DNA of 64,000 bases from F23-D06 sp045132055 (GTDB lineage Bacteria; Bacteroidota; Bacteroidia; Bacteroidales; WCHB1-69), in the NCBI GenBank assembly GCA_045132055.1, contig JBGURP010000007.1, positions 62,001-126,000 on the forward strand, written 5' to 3'. Numbering within the stretch: position 1 is the first letter of the stretch; each line of letters starts with the position of its first letter. Of the stretch, positions 29,280-38,028 are shown piece by piece. The notes under the pieces are model-generated. The model was not told the origin of the DNA. It saw only the letters and a list, made by a program, of their open reading frames with translations, and searched no databases. The translations under genes were made by a program, and so were the position numbers.

Positions 29280-30236
29280 TTATTTAGCATACGTTTTGGG
29301 CTTGAAGGCTCTATTGATGAGCGGCACAAGCGCATTCATAATCAAAATAGAGAAGGAGACGCCCTCCGGGTAGGCACCGAACATACGGATGATGATGGTG
29401 AACAGACCGCAGCCGCAGCCGAACACGATCATGCCCCAAGGGGTCATCGGGGAGGTCACCATATCCGTGGCCATGAAGCAGGCGCCGAGGATGAGACCGC
29501 CGGCGAGCACATGGAAGAACGGGTTGGCATATTGCGTAGGATCAATCAGCCAGAAGATGCCCGAAAAGACGAACACCGTGAGGATAAACGAAACCGGGAT
29601 ATGCCAGGTGATGACTTTGCGGATTAGCAAGAAAATGGCGCCAATGAGCAGGGCGATGGCGGACACCTCACCGAAGCTGCCGCCCATCTGGCCCACCAGC
29701 ATGTTCATGTACGTTGGCATCTCCACGTTGGCACCCTCTTTCAGAATTCCGAGCGGCGTGGGACCCGTGATGGCATCGGTAAAACCCCAGATCGGGGTCG
29801 GCACCGGCCAAGAGGTCATGGCCACCGGAAAGGCGATGAGCAAGAATACACGGGCCACCAATGCGGGGTTGAAGGGGTTGTGTCCCAAACCGCCGAACGG
29901 CATCTTGGCAATGCCGATGGCCACGATGGCACCCACCACCATCATCCAGATCGGAAGGTTGGCGGGCACGTTGAAAGCCAAAAGCACACCCGTCACCACG
30001 GCAGAACCGTCGCTGATGGTGGGCTTCACCTTCATGATAAAACGCTGGATGAGGTACTCAAAAAGCACGCAGCAGCCAACGGACACTAATGTCAGAATGA
30101 TCACCGGCAGTCCAAAATAGTAAATGGACACCAAAAACGCCGGCATTAACGCAATCACCACCGACCACATGATCTTCTGCACAGAATCATCACTGTGGAC
30201 GTGCGGCGAACCGGAAACATTTAATAATCTGTTCAT
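29280..30236 (-). CDS. rnfD: Rnf electron-transport complex subunit RnfD (covalent FMN)
   Basis: A 318-residue membrane protein of the RnfD/NqrB family with about nine helices. SPHVHSDDSVQKIMWSVVIALMP is the conserved start; GLGHNPFNPALVARVF and FMATDMVTSPMTPWG are family signatures. The predicted flavin-Thr motif reads Asp-Ala-Ile-Thr-Gly-Pro-Thr-Pro-Leu, with Pro where Ala is usual. At 318 residues it is RnfD and not the longer NqrB. It is the first gene of the group; the usual upstream genes rnfB and rnfC are not present, and the 126 bases before it hold only low-complexity repeat before tolC. Confidence 0.94.
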   Translation of the reverse strand: MNRLLNVSGSPHVHSDDSVQKIMWSVVIALMPAFLVSIYYFGLPVIILTLVSVGCCVLFEYLIQRFIMKVKPTISDGSAVVTGVLLAFNVPANLPIWMMVVGAIVAIGIAKMPFGGLGHNPFNPALVARVFLLIAFPVAMTSWPVPTPIWGFTDAITGPTPLGILKEGANVEMPTYMNMLVGQMGGSFGEVSAIALLIGAIFLLIRKVITWHIPVSFILTVFVFSGIFWLIDPTQYANPFFHVLAGGLILGACFMATDMVTSPMTPWGMIVFGCGCGLFTIIIRMFGAYPEGVSFSILIMNALVPLINRAFKPKTYAK

Positions 30237-30276
30237 TTATAATTGGTTTTTAATAATTTTCTCGCTTAAAACATCC

Positions 30277-30361
30277 CTCACTCCTCACTCCTAACTTCTC
30301 ACTCCTAACTTCTCACTCCTAACTCTCATCTCTCATCTCTAATCTCTCATCTCTCATCTCT
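30277..30361. repeat. Long CTCCTAACTT / CTCATCTCT low-complexity tract
   Basis: The longest tract of its kind in the window: about 85 bases of ctcctaacttctca units grading into ctcatctctaat units. It fills the gap between the end of tolC and the rnfD start. Read on the minus strand it lies just after the tolC stop. Confidence 0.75.
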
Positions 30362-31636
30362 CTATAGCTGTCCTTTCAACGCCAACAGCTCGTACTTGGC
30401 CTTCAACAACTGGATGCCATGCAACTCCTGGTTCATCAACGACTGCATTTCATCGTTGTGCTGACGGATATAGTCGATGACGGTGATCGTGCCGTTCATC
30501 AGCTGGCTGGAATAGGTTTTGGTCAACGATTTATACTTCTCGGCAATCGACTTGTCCAAAATCAGCAGTTTCTCTATACGGTTGATTTCGTTCAACTTAT
30601 CCTGGATGGCAATCTGGTTGGATTTCTTGAAATCCTCCTCCTGGCTTTTCAGGATACTCTTCTGAATGTCAATCACTTTGCCCACGCCAGTGGTTCTGGC
30701 CCAGTCGATAAGCGGCACTCTCAGGTTCACACCTGCCATGTAGTACCAATCGGGCCTGCTGAAATAGAACTGGTAGTCGGGACGACCATAACCGCCCGTG
30801 GCGAACAGGGAAAGTTTCGGAAGGCTGTTGGAGAGGTGCAACTTCCGTTGGAAATCCATCTGTTTGGACTGGTTTTCGAAGATGGCAAACTCCAGTCGGT
30901 GCGAGGGTCCCAGGTCATCGGTCACCGGCACGGCAGGAATCTCAAATTCCATGTTGCTCAAATCCTTGCCAGTCAAAATGGAAAGGGAGGAGATGATGGA
31001 CTCGCGACGGGAATTCAACTCGTCGTGGTTCTGCTGCATCTTCAAGGCTTCCAGTTCCAGTTGGGAAAGGGTATTCTGCGGAATGACGCCTTCTTTCAAC
31101 AGCACCTTGAGCTGGTTGATCTGATCATCAAACGTACTCTGCACATTTTCAATGATTTCCATCTGTTTCTCCACAATGAGAAGATTCAGGTACAGGGAAA
31201 TTACATTGGATTTTATCTCATTGATAGACAATTCAATCTTGTAGATTTCAGCATCATTTTGCAGGCGCGCATACTGGCGTCCGTAAAACATCTTGGCACC
31301 TTCAAACAGCACTTGTTCCAGGTCCAGGCCGATATGATACTGCATTCTGGACAAGGACGGCGTTTCCTCAAATGGAGGAAGCGGGGAGTTGACATCCAAC
31401 ATCGGCGCATCGGCAGACTGGTAAGAAAAACGGCCGTTGATGGCAAGTTGCGGATAGAGATGGGATGCCGCGTTGTGAAGACTTGTCTGCAAAATCTGCT
31501 CATTCAGTTCTTTTTGCACATTGGCGGAAGTCTGGGCCACGGCCCACTGCTGGCACTGGTCTATGGTTACGACATTCTGTGCGAACAAACTAAAAGACAA
31601 TAATATAGATATCGTGAGCAGGTATATTTTCTTCAT
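30362..31636 (-). CDS. tolC: TolC-family outer-membrane efflux protein
   Basis: A 424-residue outer-membrane factor with signal peptide MKKIYLLTISILLSFSLFAQ; the start at that Met is chosen over a far upstream one because a -7 box lies between. The two long coiled-coil repeats of the family are visible: QNVVTIDQCQQWAVAQTSAN and the helix pair INEIKSNVISLYLNLLIVEKQM, then INRIEKLLILDKSIAEKYKSL with SQLMNGTITVIDYIRQHNDEM near the end. It forms a trimeric channel for export with an inner-membrane pump. The HlyD/ABC exporter at 52.6-57.7 kb has no outer-membrane gene of its own and could use this one. That pairing is a guess. Confidence 0.9.
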   Translation of the reverse strand: MKKIYLLTISILLSFSLFAQNVVTIDQCQQWAVAQTSANVQKELNEQILQTSLHNAASHLYPQLAINGRFSYQSADAPMLDVNSPLPPFEETPSLSRMQYHIGLDLEQVLFEGAKMFYGRQYARLQNDAEIYKIELSINEIKSNVISLYLNLLIVEKQMEIIENVQSTFDDQINQLKVLLKEGVIPQNTLSQLELEALKMQQNHDELNSRRESIISSLSILTGKDLSNMEFEIPAVPVTDDLGPSHRLEFAIFENQSKQMDFQRKLHLSNSLPKLSLFATGGYGRPDYQFYFSRPDWYYMAGVNLRVPLIDWARTTGVGKVIDIQKSILKSQEEDFKKSNQIAIQDKLNEINRIEKLLILDKSIAEKYKSLTKTYSSQLMNGTITVIDYIRQHNDEMQSLMNQELHGIQLLKAKYELLALKGQL

Positions 31637-31674
31637 ACGGAAAAACTGATAATATTCGTATTTTATAAAACCTG

Positions 31675-31682
31675 CAAAAATA
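31675..31682 (-). promoter_or_regulatory. Predicted -7 box of tolC
   Basis: TATTTTTG on the minus strand, 38 bases before the tolC ATG at 31636. Confidence 0.55.
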
Positions 31683-31770
31683 CATTTTTTTAACAAAAAA
31701 GCAGGGAAATATTGCCAATAAATATTTTTATAATTGTTGATAATATCACGTCGGCAACAAGACATTTTTG

Positions 31771-31778
31771 TATCTTTG
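31771..31778 (+). promoter_or_regulatory. Predicted -7 box of the nrnA operon
   Basis: TATCTTTG matches TAnnTTTG and lies 21 bases before the TTG start of nrnA at 31800. Confidence 0.6.
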
Positions 31779-31799
31779 CAGGCTAAAATTTAATATGAA

Positions 31800-32837
31800 T
31801 TGAAGAAGCAAGACATTCAAAAGGTTAAAGACGCCTTGCAGCATACCAAGCGGATTTCCATCGTTTTCCACTTCAATCCTGATGGTGACGCGGTAGGTAG
31901 CGCATTAGCGTTGTATCATTATTTCAAGGATGACGGATACGAGGTGTCGGTAGTTTCGCCCAACCCATTCCCGAGTTTCCTGCACTGGATGAAGGGCAGC
32001 GACCAGATCATCATTGCGCAGGGGAACCTGACGAAAGCCCGCAAGGCCATCAAGGAGGCGGACATGCTGTTTGTGGTCGATATGAACGCACCGCACCGCG
32101 CCGGGCAGGATCTCCAATACGCGATTGCCAAGGCCAAGGGTTTCAAGATACTCATCGACCACCATGTGCAGCCCGAGCTGGATTGTGATGTGATGTACTC
32201 CACCCCGCAGACGAGCTCTGCCAGCGAGCTGGTATATCACTTCCTGTACCGCTATCTCACCCCCAAGCGCAAGTTCACGCGTCCTATCGCCGAAGCGCTC
32301 TACGTGGGCATCATCACTGACACGGGCTCCGTGACATACTCTTGCGACCACCCCAGCACTTACGACGTGCTGCGCAAGCTCATCGCCTCCGGCATCAACG
32401 GGGAAGAGATTCACCGGAAAGTCTATGACAACTACACCGAGAGCCGCATGAAGCTCCTGGGCCTCGCCTTGTCGCAACGACTGACCGTGATGGCCGACTA
32501 CGGGGCTTCCTACATGTACCTGACAAAGCAGGATCTCAAAGACAACAATTTCCAGATTGGCGACACGGAAGGGTTTGTCAACTACGGCCTTTCCCTCAAC
32601 ACGGTGCATTTCACGGCTTTCTTCCTGGAGCGCGAGAACCGCATCCGCTTCTCCTTCCGCTCGAAAGGGAAGGTAGATGTGAACCTGTTCGCCCGCAAAT
32701 ACTTCAACGGCGGTGGCCACCACAACGCAGCCGGCGCATTTTTCGACGGCACTGTGGAAGAGGCCATCCAACATTTTGTAAACTCCGTCAAGGCAGAAGT
32801 GAAACCTGCCAAAAAGACAAGAAACAAAAGTAAATAA
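31800..32837 (+). CDS. nrnA: Bifunctional oligoribonuclease / PAP phosphatase NrnA (DHH family)
   Basis: A 345-residue DHH-DHHA1 phosphoesterase that degrades short RNA oligonucleotides and 3'-phosphoadenosine 5'-phosphate. FNPDGDAVGSALAL (Asp-x-Asp metal site), VVDMNAPHR and LIDHHVQPE (the DHH motif) form domain 1; GGGHHNAAGAFF near the end is the DHHA1 substrate site. The frame begins with TTG at 31800; the nearby ATG at 31795 is in another frame and hits TGA at once, so a TTG start, or a lost base, must be assumed. The stop is immediately followed by the start of the GldI-like gene. Confidence 0.92.
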   Translation: MKKQDIQKVKDALQHTKRISIVFHFNPDGDAVGSALALYHYFKDDGYEVSVVSPNPFPSFLHWMKGSDQIIIAQGNLTKARKAIKEADMLFVVDMNAPHRAGQDLQYAIAKAKGFKILIDHHVQPELDCDVMYSTPQTSSASELVYHFLYRYLTPKRKFTRPIAEALYVGIITDTGSVTYSCDHPSTYDVLRKLIASGINGEEIHRKVYDNYTESRMKLLGLALSQRLTVMADYGASYMYLTKQDLKDNNFQIGDTEGFVNYGLSLNTVHFTAFFLERENRIRFSFRSKGKVDVNLFARKYFNGGGHHNAAGAFFDGTVEEAIQHFVNSVKAEVKPAKKTRNKSK

Positions 32838-33383
32838 GTGATCCTGAACCCCAAACATATTGTTTTCTCGTGCCTGCTATTGGGCGCCCTGACGATTGCC
32901 GGATGCCACAACCGGGAAACCGGCAAAGTGGTGAGTTCCAGCCAGACACCCCAAGAGGACGCAGAACAGCCCTACATCGAAGGCAACAAGGAGATTATGC
33001 GGTTGGAGCAAGAGGAGATGGAGCTGTTTATCAAACGATACGGCTGGAAAATGGAACGCAGCGGCACGGGATTGTACTACCAAATTCTATCCCCAGGGCA
33101 CGGCAATCTGTTTCACGAAGGCGATACCGTAACGCTCAAATACCGCACTTTCCTGTTGAGCGGTGAGCGCATCTACGACTCCGAAAGCGACGGGCTGAAG
33201 ACCTTCAAGGTGGCCCGTTCCGAAGAGATTGTGGCATTGCACGAAATGGCCACCCTGCTGCGCCCCGGCGCCAAAGCCCGCCTCGTCATCCCCTCCCACC
33301 TCGCCTACGGCGTGAGCGGCGACGGCAACAAAATCAACGGGCGCATGCCGATTGCAATGACGGTGGAATGCGTTGGGAGATGA
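32838..33383 (+). CDS. gldI: FKBP-type peptidyl-prolyl isomerase lipoprotein, GldI-like
   Basis: A 181-residue lipoprotein with GTG start directly after the nrnA stop. IVFSCLLLGALTIAGC is a lipoprotein signal with the acylated Cys. The C-terminal ~110 residues form an FKBP domain: YYQILSPGHGN, DTVTLKYRTFLLSG, YDSESDGLK, RPGAKARLVIPSHLAYGVSG. The size and its place after nrnA fit GldI, an FKBP lipoprotein needed for gliding and T9SS in flavobacteria. The N-terminal helix LEQEEMELFIKRYGWKM is also typical. It probably assists folding of exported proteins in the periplasm. Whether this organism glides is unknown. Confidence 0.85.
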   Translation: MILNPKHIVFSCLLLGALTIAGCHNRETGKVVSSSQTPQEDAEQPYIEGNKEIMRLEQEEMELFIKRYGWKMERSGTGLYYQILSPGHGNLFHEGDTVTLKYRTFLLSGERIYDSESDGLKTFKVARSEEIVALHEMATLLRPGAKARLVIPSHLAYGVSGDGNKINGRMPIAMTVECVGR

Positions 33384-33415
33384 GAGATTAAGAGATTAAA
33401 AGATTATAGATTAGA
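33384..33415. repeat. GAGATTA low-complexity repeat after gldI
   Basis: Three to four near-copies of gagatta/aagatta directly after the gldI stop, in the sense of transcription. Confidence 0.65.
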
Positions 33416-33446
33416 ACATTAATAACTTTATAAACCAAATAATTTT

Positions 33447-34403
33447 ATGGAAGAAGAAAAAATTGAACAAGAAGAAATCGTTACAACGAATGAGATTCAA
33501 CCTGAAACTCCGAAATCAAGAAAGAAACTTTGGATCATCCTCGCCATCGTGTTAGGCGTATTGGCCGTGGCAGCCCTGATATACTGTCTTACCGGCGTAT
33601 GCAGCAAATACAAAGGATACAAGAAAGACCGCACGACTGGCATCTACTACCAGTTCTTCGGCGACATCCATGACACCGCCGCCATGCCCAAGACGGGCGA
33701 CCTGGTTGGCATCCTGTTCTCCCTGCGCGCCGGCGACTCCCTGCTCATCCCGATGAGCCCTAACGAGATGCTGATGGACTCCCTTTATGAGGGTGATATT
33801 TTCGCCGCTATCCGCATGATGCACGTGGGTGACTCCGCTTCCTTCATCCTGGACGGACCTGAATTCTTCAAGCATTTCATGCAAGACACTGTCTATCCTT
33901 TCGGCAAAGATCCCCTCTATTTTGACGTGAAACTGTACGGCCAGATGCCCGCTGCCCAATTCCAGCAGATGCGCGCCGAGTATGAGAAAATGATGATGGA
34001 AAAACAGGCTGAAGAAGTGGAAAGCATCAAAAAATATGTGGCTGACAACAAAATCAAAGTCGATCCCACTCCGGAAGGCATTTACATTGTCACCACCAAG
34101 AAAGGTACCGGCGCACAACCGCAACCCATGCAGACAGTCACCGTGCACTACACCGGCAAACTCCTGGACGGCACCGTATTCGACAGCTCCGTGAAACGCG
34201 GCGAGCCTTTCTCTTTCATGTTGGGCGCCAGACAGGTCATCCCGGGTTGGGAAGTCGCCGTATCCAAGATGCATGTGGGCGAGAAGGCCACTGTGCTTAT
34301 TCCTTCAGACTTTGCTTACGGCGAACGCGGCAACTACGCCATCCCGCCGTTCTCCCCGCTTGTATTCGACATTGAAGTGCTGAGCGTCAGCGATGCTGAA
34401 TAA
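33447..34403 (+). CDS. Membrane-anchored FKBP-type peptidyl-prolyl isomerase
   Basis: A 318-residue protein. An acidic cytoplasmic N-terminus (1-27) is followed by a membrane helix (about 29-49). A first, degenerate FKBP-like domain (60-165) lacks most active-site aromatics. A charged helix (QFQQMRAEYEKMMMEKQAEE) links to a complete FKBP domain (about 215-312): VTVHYTGKLLDGTVFDSS, QVIPGWEVAVSKM and IPSDFAYGERG, where the Trp and Tyr of the catalytic pocket are kept. It acts on proline bonds of exported proteins in the periplasm. It forms a unit with gldI upstream and the esterase lipoprotein three bases downstream. Confidence 0.88.
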   Translation: MEEEKIEQEEIVTTNEIQPETPKSRKKLWIILAIVLGVLAVAALIYCLTGVCSKYKGYKKDRTTGIYYQFFGDIHDTAAMPKTGDLVGILFSLRAGDSLLIPMSPNEMLMDSLYEGDIFAAIRMMHVGDSASFILDGPEFFKHFMQDTVYPFGKDPLYFDVKLYGQMPAAQFQQMRAEYEKMMMEKQAEEVESIKKYVADNKIKVDPTPEGIYIVTTKKGTGAQPQPMQTVTVHYTGKLLDGTVFDSSVKRGEPFSFMLGARQVIPGWEVAVSKMHVGEKATVLIPSDFAYGERGNYAIPPFSPLVFDIEVLSVSDAE

Positions 34404-34406
34404 ATT

Positions 34407-36092
34407 ATGAGACAACTGTCATTCCGACATATTACCGTTCTCCTTCTGGGGCTTGTTATCCTGTTTTTCGCTTCCTGCAACCGTAAAAAAGACGCAGCTA
34501 GCGAGGAAATCAAGGGAAACCAACCCTCCTCGGAAGCCGTGACCGTATCCGACAAGGACCCCGTCAATATTCCTTTGCAACTGTTGGACACAGTGCACTA
34601 TTACTACGGCATGGTGGAAGACAGCTGTTTCTATTTCAAAATAAGCAAAACAAGCAAGAATTCCATTTCAGGGCACTACTATCCGGTCGGCAAATCTGTC
34701 TGGCTGGAGTCAGTGCCCTTTTCCATCGTTTACGACAAGAAGGATTATCATTTCCGGGCAAACGGCAAAGATAAGGAAATTCATTTCAAGATTGTCGTGG
34801 ACACTGCTTCTATTTCTGGAAAATTTGCCACAGACCCTGCGGGACTCAAAACCCATTCCTTTTTCTTCAAACTGTATGCAGAACCTCCATTTACCGAGTA
34901 CCGCTCGAAACGGTTCCAAGGGGATGTTTTTCCGGTGGAAGTTCTAAACAACGTTGTATATGGCAAAGCTAAAGGCTACTGGACCTCCTACCCGATGAAC
35001 GACTCCAAATTCCTCAAGATGCTCACGAAGACCATCGGAAAGACCATCTCCTACAAGAATCTGGATTTGGACATGGACATTTACATGCCCGAAGGAGACA
35101 CCATGGCGCTGCATCCGCTCATCGTTTTCATGCACGGCGGTGCTTTCTATTTTGGAGACAAAGGGGCTCAAACCATGTCGCTGTGGTGTCAGCATTTCGC
35201 CAAAGCAGGCTATGTGACGGCCTCCATCAACTACCGGTTGGGGTTCCAGTTCACCAAAGCCTCCATCCAGCGATGCGGGTACATGGCCATCCAAGATGCC
35301 CACGCGGCGCTCCGGTATCTGGTGGCGCATGCCCAAGAGTACGGCATCGACACCACCGCCATCTTTGTGGCCGGCACGAGCGCCGGAGCCATCACAGCCC
35401 TCAATGTGGCCTTACTGACCAACAACACTTGCCCCTCTTTTGTAAAAGAGCGCCATTTGGACAGCAAACTCGGCACCATGGACCGTTCTGGCAACAATCT
35501 CACCAACTCCTTCAAAATCAAAGCTGTAGCCAATATGTGGGGCGCTTTGTACGATTTGTCTGTCCTGAAAGACAAGCGCATTCCCATCATCTCCTTCCAT
35601 GGCACTGCCGACAATATCGTCCCCTACGACGAAGGATTTCCTTTCGCTTCTTTAAAAAGCGACATCGGGGAGATGCTGTTCGACAAGATGTACGGTTCCA
35701 AAGCCATTCACGAGCGCATGGACCAGCTGCACATCCACAACGACTTCTACCCCATAGAAGACAAAGGGCACTCGCCCTTCACCGATTCCGACGGCAGCAT
35801 CAATTCCCTTTACTATTTCATCCAAAACAAGATACAGGAATTCTTCCTGCATGAGCTGAGCGGAAACACTGCCATCGCTTACGACAAGCAGAACCCGTCC
35901 GAGTTCTCCATCGTCAACCCCAATGTAAAATCCCTGAGCTGGAAAGTGCAAGGCGGTTTCATCACAAGTTGCCACGAGCAGACCATCTCCGTAAAGTGGC
36001 GCAATGACAAGTCCGAGCACTCTGTCACTGCCTCCGGAGCACTGAACAACGGGGCAACTTTCAACAAGAAGCTTAAAATCAAACATTCTTAA
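34407..36092 (+). CDS. Alpha/beta-hydrolase (esterase) lipoprotein
   Basis: A 561-residue lipoprotein with signal ITVLLLGLVILFFASC. The first ~185 residues are beta-rich and not recognised. The hydrolase follows: FMHGGAFYFGDKG is the oxyanion-hole motif, VAGTSAGAITALN has the nucleophile Ser325, FHGTADNIVPYDEGF supplies the acid and EDKGHSPF the His. This is the carboxylesterase/BD-FAE type that cleaves acyl groups from glycans or other esters. Two related but smaller hydrolases lie at 61091 and 62212. The C-terminal ~90 residues may be a small beta domain (SGALNNGATFNKKLKIK). Outer-membrane or periplasmic location is expected. Confidence 0.82.
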   Translation: MRQLSFRHITVLLLGLVILFFASCNRKKDAASEEIKGNQPSSEAVTVSDKDPVNIPLQLLDTVHYYYGMVEDSCFYFKISKTSKNSISGHYYPVGKSVWLESVPFSIVYDKKDYHFRANGKDKEIHFKIVVDTASISGKFATDPAGLKTHSFFFKLYAEPPFTEYRSKRFQGDVFPVEVLNNVVYGKAKGYWTSYPMNDSKFLKMLTKTIGKTISYKNLDLDMDIYMPEGDTMALHPLIVFMHGGAFYFGDKGAQTMSLWCQHFAKAGYVTASINYRLGFQFTKASIQRCGYMAIQDAHAALRYLVAHAQEYGIDTTAIFVAGTSAGAITALNVALLTNNTCPSFVKERHLDSKLGTMDRSGNNLTNSFKIKAVANMWGALYDLSVLKDKRIPIISFHGTADNIVPYDEGFPFASLKSDIGEMLFDKMYGSKAIHERMDQLHIHNDFYPIEDKGHSPFTDSDGSINSLYYFIQNKIQEFFLHELSGNTAIAYDKQNPSEFSIVNPNVKSLSWKVQGGFITSCHEQTISVKWRNDKSEHSVTASGALNNGATFNKKLKIKHS

Positions 36093-36119
36093 CAAAATTG
36101 GCCAAACACCATCATCGCT

Positions 36120-37961
36120 ATGTCTCACCACAGCACCCTTTCAAGAGCCATTCTCCTTTGTATCTGCATTTTATGCCTGTTTGGATGCTCCAAACTCCGC
36201 AGCAAGGTGGAACCGAAGCCGCATTGGTTCAAGTATTACAGCGCTTTCAACAACAACGACTATCAGACCTACTTCCTGAACAGGATGGAGAATGACAGCC
36301 TGTTTGCGCAGGCGCCGTACACTAAGTGGCTATATGGCAGCAACCCGTCTCCCATTTGGACCACCAACGGCTTCCAGGAACACAAGACGCAAGAACTGCT
36401 GGATTTCCTGATGCATTCATACGAGCACGGCATCCCGTCTTCCTTTTTCGGATATGACAGCTTAGTGGAGACCATACGGCAGCTCCACGACCACGTTTTC
36501 CCCAACAACGACAGCATCTATCCTGTGCTATTCGATCTGGAGCGATCGCTGAGCACGGCATACGTGAAGTATGCGCAAGCGCTGCAATACGGAGCCACTG
36601 ATCCCAAAGTGGTCAACGGAGGCAAATGGCTGTACGAGATGACCTATCCCGACAGCACATTCTATCAAAAGCTGGCAACAGGCATCACGGATATCAACAC
36701 CACCTTGGAGGCCCTGCAACCCACCGACAGCAACTATGTACAACTGCAACACGAATTGTTGCGCCTCTATCCCTTGAAAGACACCACCTGCAAAACCATC
36801 CCGATAAAATCTGTCAAATCGGGCCAGGGCAGCGATATCATCCCTTTGATTTGCCAACGCCTTCGCATCACCGGAGAACTGTCCGAGAGCTTTCCGGACA
36901 CCAACCGGCTGACACCAAAGGTCTTGGCGGGCATCAACACTTTCCGTGCCGCCAACAACATTCCTGTATGCGACTCATTGGGCAAAGAGACCATCGAGAA
37001 GCTCAACCGACCGGTATCGTACTATGTGGACAAACTAAGTGCCAACATGGAACGCCTGCGTTGGAAAACCAAGGCCGTGAAGGGAGAAAACCGCATCGTG
37101 GTCAACCTCCCCGACTTCACCCTGCAGGCATTCCTGCATAACAAGCGGGAGGTGTTCACCAAGATTTGCTGTGGCAAGACGCAGAATCCCGCCGGCAATC
37201 CGTCGCGCGTGCGCAATGGCATCACCCGTGCCTTCAAGGCTGAAACGCCACTATTGTACAGTGAGATACGGAGAATTGTGCTCAATCCCGAATGGAACAT
37301 CCCCTACGACATTCTGAAAAACGAATACTATCCCAAACTCTGCAAGAGCAACACGGCGGTGGTTAACAAGGAAAAACTGTACATCATAGACACGCGGAAT
37401 GGCAAGTACGTGGCTCCGGAGTCCATCGACTGGACCAAGGTAAACCGCAACAACATCCCCTACCGCATGTTCCAGAGCTCCGGGCGGCACAACGCCTTGG
37501 GAATGGTCAAGTTCGACTTTGCCAACACGGAGTCGGTATATTTGCACGACACCAACAACAAGGGCGCGTTCAAGCGCAGAGTGCGCACCTTCAGCCATGG
37601 CTGTGTGCGCGTGGAGAATCCTTTCGACCTTGTAGATGTGCTTTACAAACTCAACGAGTTCGATGAATGGGAGCTGGAGCGATTGGGCATGCTCGTGGGT
37701 CAGGAGCCGACCACCAAGAAGGGCGAGAAGTATCTGGAAAAAATGGAAGAGAAGGAGGCCGAGTATTATGAAAAGCTGTCGGATGAGCAGAAACAATTCT
37801 ACCGCAAGCTGCGTCCCTCTTCCGTCATGTTAAAGCAAAGGATGCCCCTGTTCATCGAGTACAACACCTGCTTCGTCGGCGACGATGGGATTATTCAATA
37901 CAGGGAGGATATGTACTATAAAGATGGGAATATACTACATGTGTTGAATGATGAGAGATGA
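36120..37961 (+). CDS. L,D-transpeptidase (YcbB/LdtD-type) lipoprotein
   Basis: A 613-residue lipoprotein (signal ILLCICILCLFGC) with a long helical N-terminal part, a peptidoglycan-binding-like region (near 280-310, LTPKVLAGINTFRAANNI) and a YkuD catalytic domain. The catalytic motif is YLHDTNNKGAFKRRVRTFSH followed by Gly-Cys-Val-Arg, with Cys495 as the nucleophile and His493 near it. Such enzymes make 3-3 cross-links in peptidoglycan or attach proteins to it. The order of domains matches E. coli YcbB/LdtD. It follows the esterase gene on the same strand and ends before a strong terminator. Confidence 0.92.
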   Translation: MSHHSTLSRAILLCICILCLFGCSKLRSKVEPKPHWFKYYSAFNNNDYQTYFLNRMENDSLFAQAPYTKWLYGSNPSPIWTTNGFQEHKTQELLDFLMHSYEHGIPSSFFGYDSLVETIRQLHDHVFPNNDSIYPVLFDLERSLSTAYVKYAQALQYGATDPKVVNGGKWLYEMTYPDSTFYQKLATGITDINTTLEALQPTDSNYVQLQHELLRLYPLKDTTCKTIPIKSVKSGQGSDIIPLICQRLRITGELSESFPDTNRLTPKVLAGINTFRAANNIPVCDSLGKETIEKLNRPVSYYVDKLSANMERLRWKTKAVKGENRIVVNLPDFTLQAFLHNKREVFTKICCGKTQNPAGNPSRVRNGITRAFKAETPLLYSEIRRIVLNPEWNIPYDILKNEYYPKLCKSNTAVVNKEKLYIIDTRNGKYVAPESIDWTKVNRNNIPYRMFQSSGRHNALGMVKFDFANTESVYLHDTNNKGAFKRRVRTFSHGCVRVENPFDLVDVLYKLNEFDEWELERLGMLVGQEPTTKKGEKYLEKMEEKEAEYYEKLSDEQKQFYRKLRPSSVMLKQRMPLFIEYNTCFVGDDGIIQYREDMYYKDGNILHVLNDER

Positions 37962-37994
37962 GGGATTAGAGATTAGAGATTAGAGATTAGAGAT
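37962..37994. repeat. GAGATTA low-complexity repeat after the L,D-transpeptidase gene
   Basis: Four perfect copies of gagatta in tandem between the stop codon and the terminator hairpin. Confidence 0.75.
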
Positions 37995-38026
37995 AAAAAA
38001 GCGAGGGCGACGCCCTCGCTTTTTTT
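37995..38026. terminator. Bidirectional terminator between the L,D-transpeptidase and pepD genes
   Basis: An eight-base GC stem with a three-base loop (38001-38008 with 38012-38019), preceded by six As and followed by seven Ts. It serves both converging genes; pepD ends three bases after the T run. Confidence 0.88.
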
Positions 38027-38028
38027 GT

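Noticed and set aside
27403..30236. Na+-translocating NADH:quinone reductase (nqrBCDE)
   Set aside because: The D and G subunits are 318 and 195 residues, which fits RnfD and RnfG and not the longer NqrB and NqrC; no nqrA or nqrF is adjacent.
30277..30361. CRISPR-like or tandem repeat array
   Set aside because: Units are 7-14 bases with no unique spacers, so not a CRISPR array; listed as low-complexity repeat.
30419..31603. A 394-codon open frame opposite tolC
   Set aside because: The tolC frame has a signal peptide, family motifs and a promoter; the opposite frame has none.
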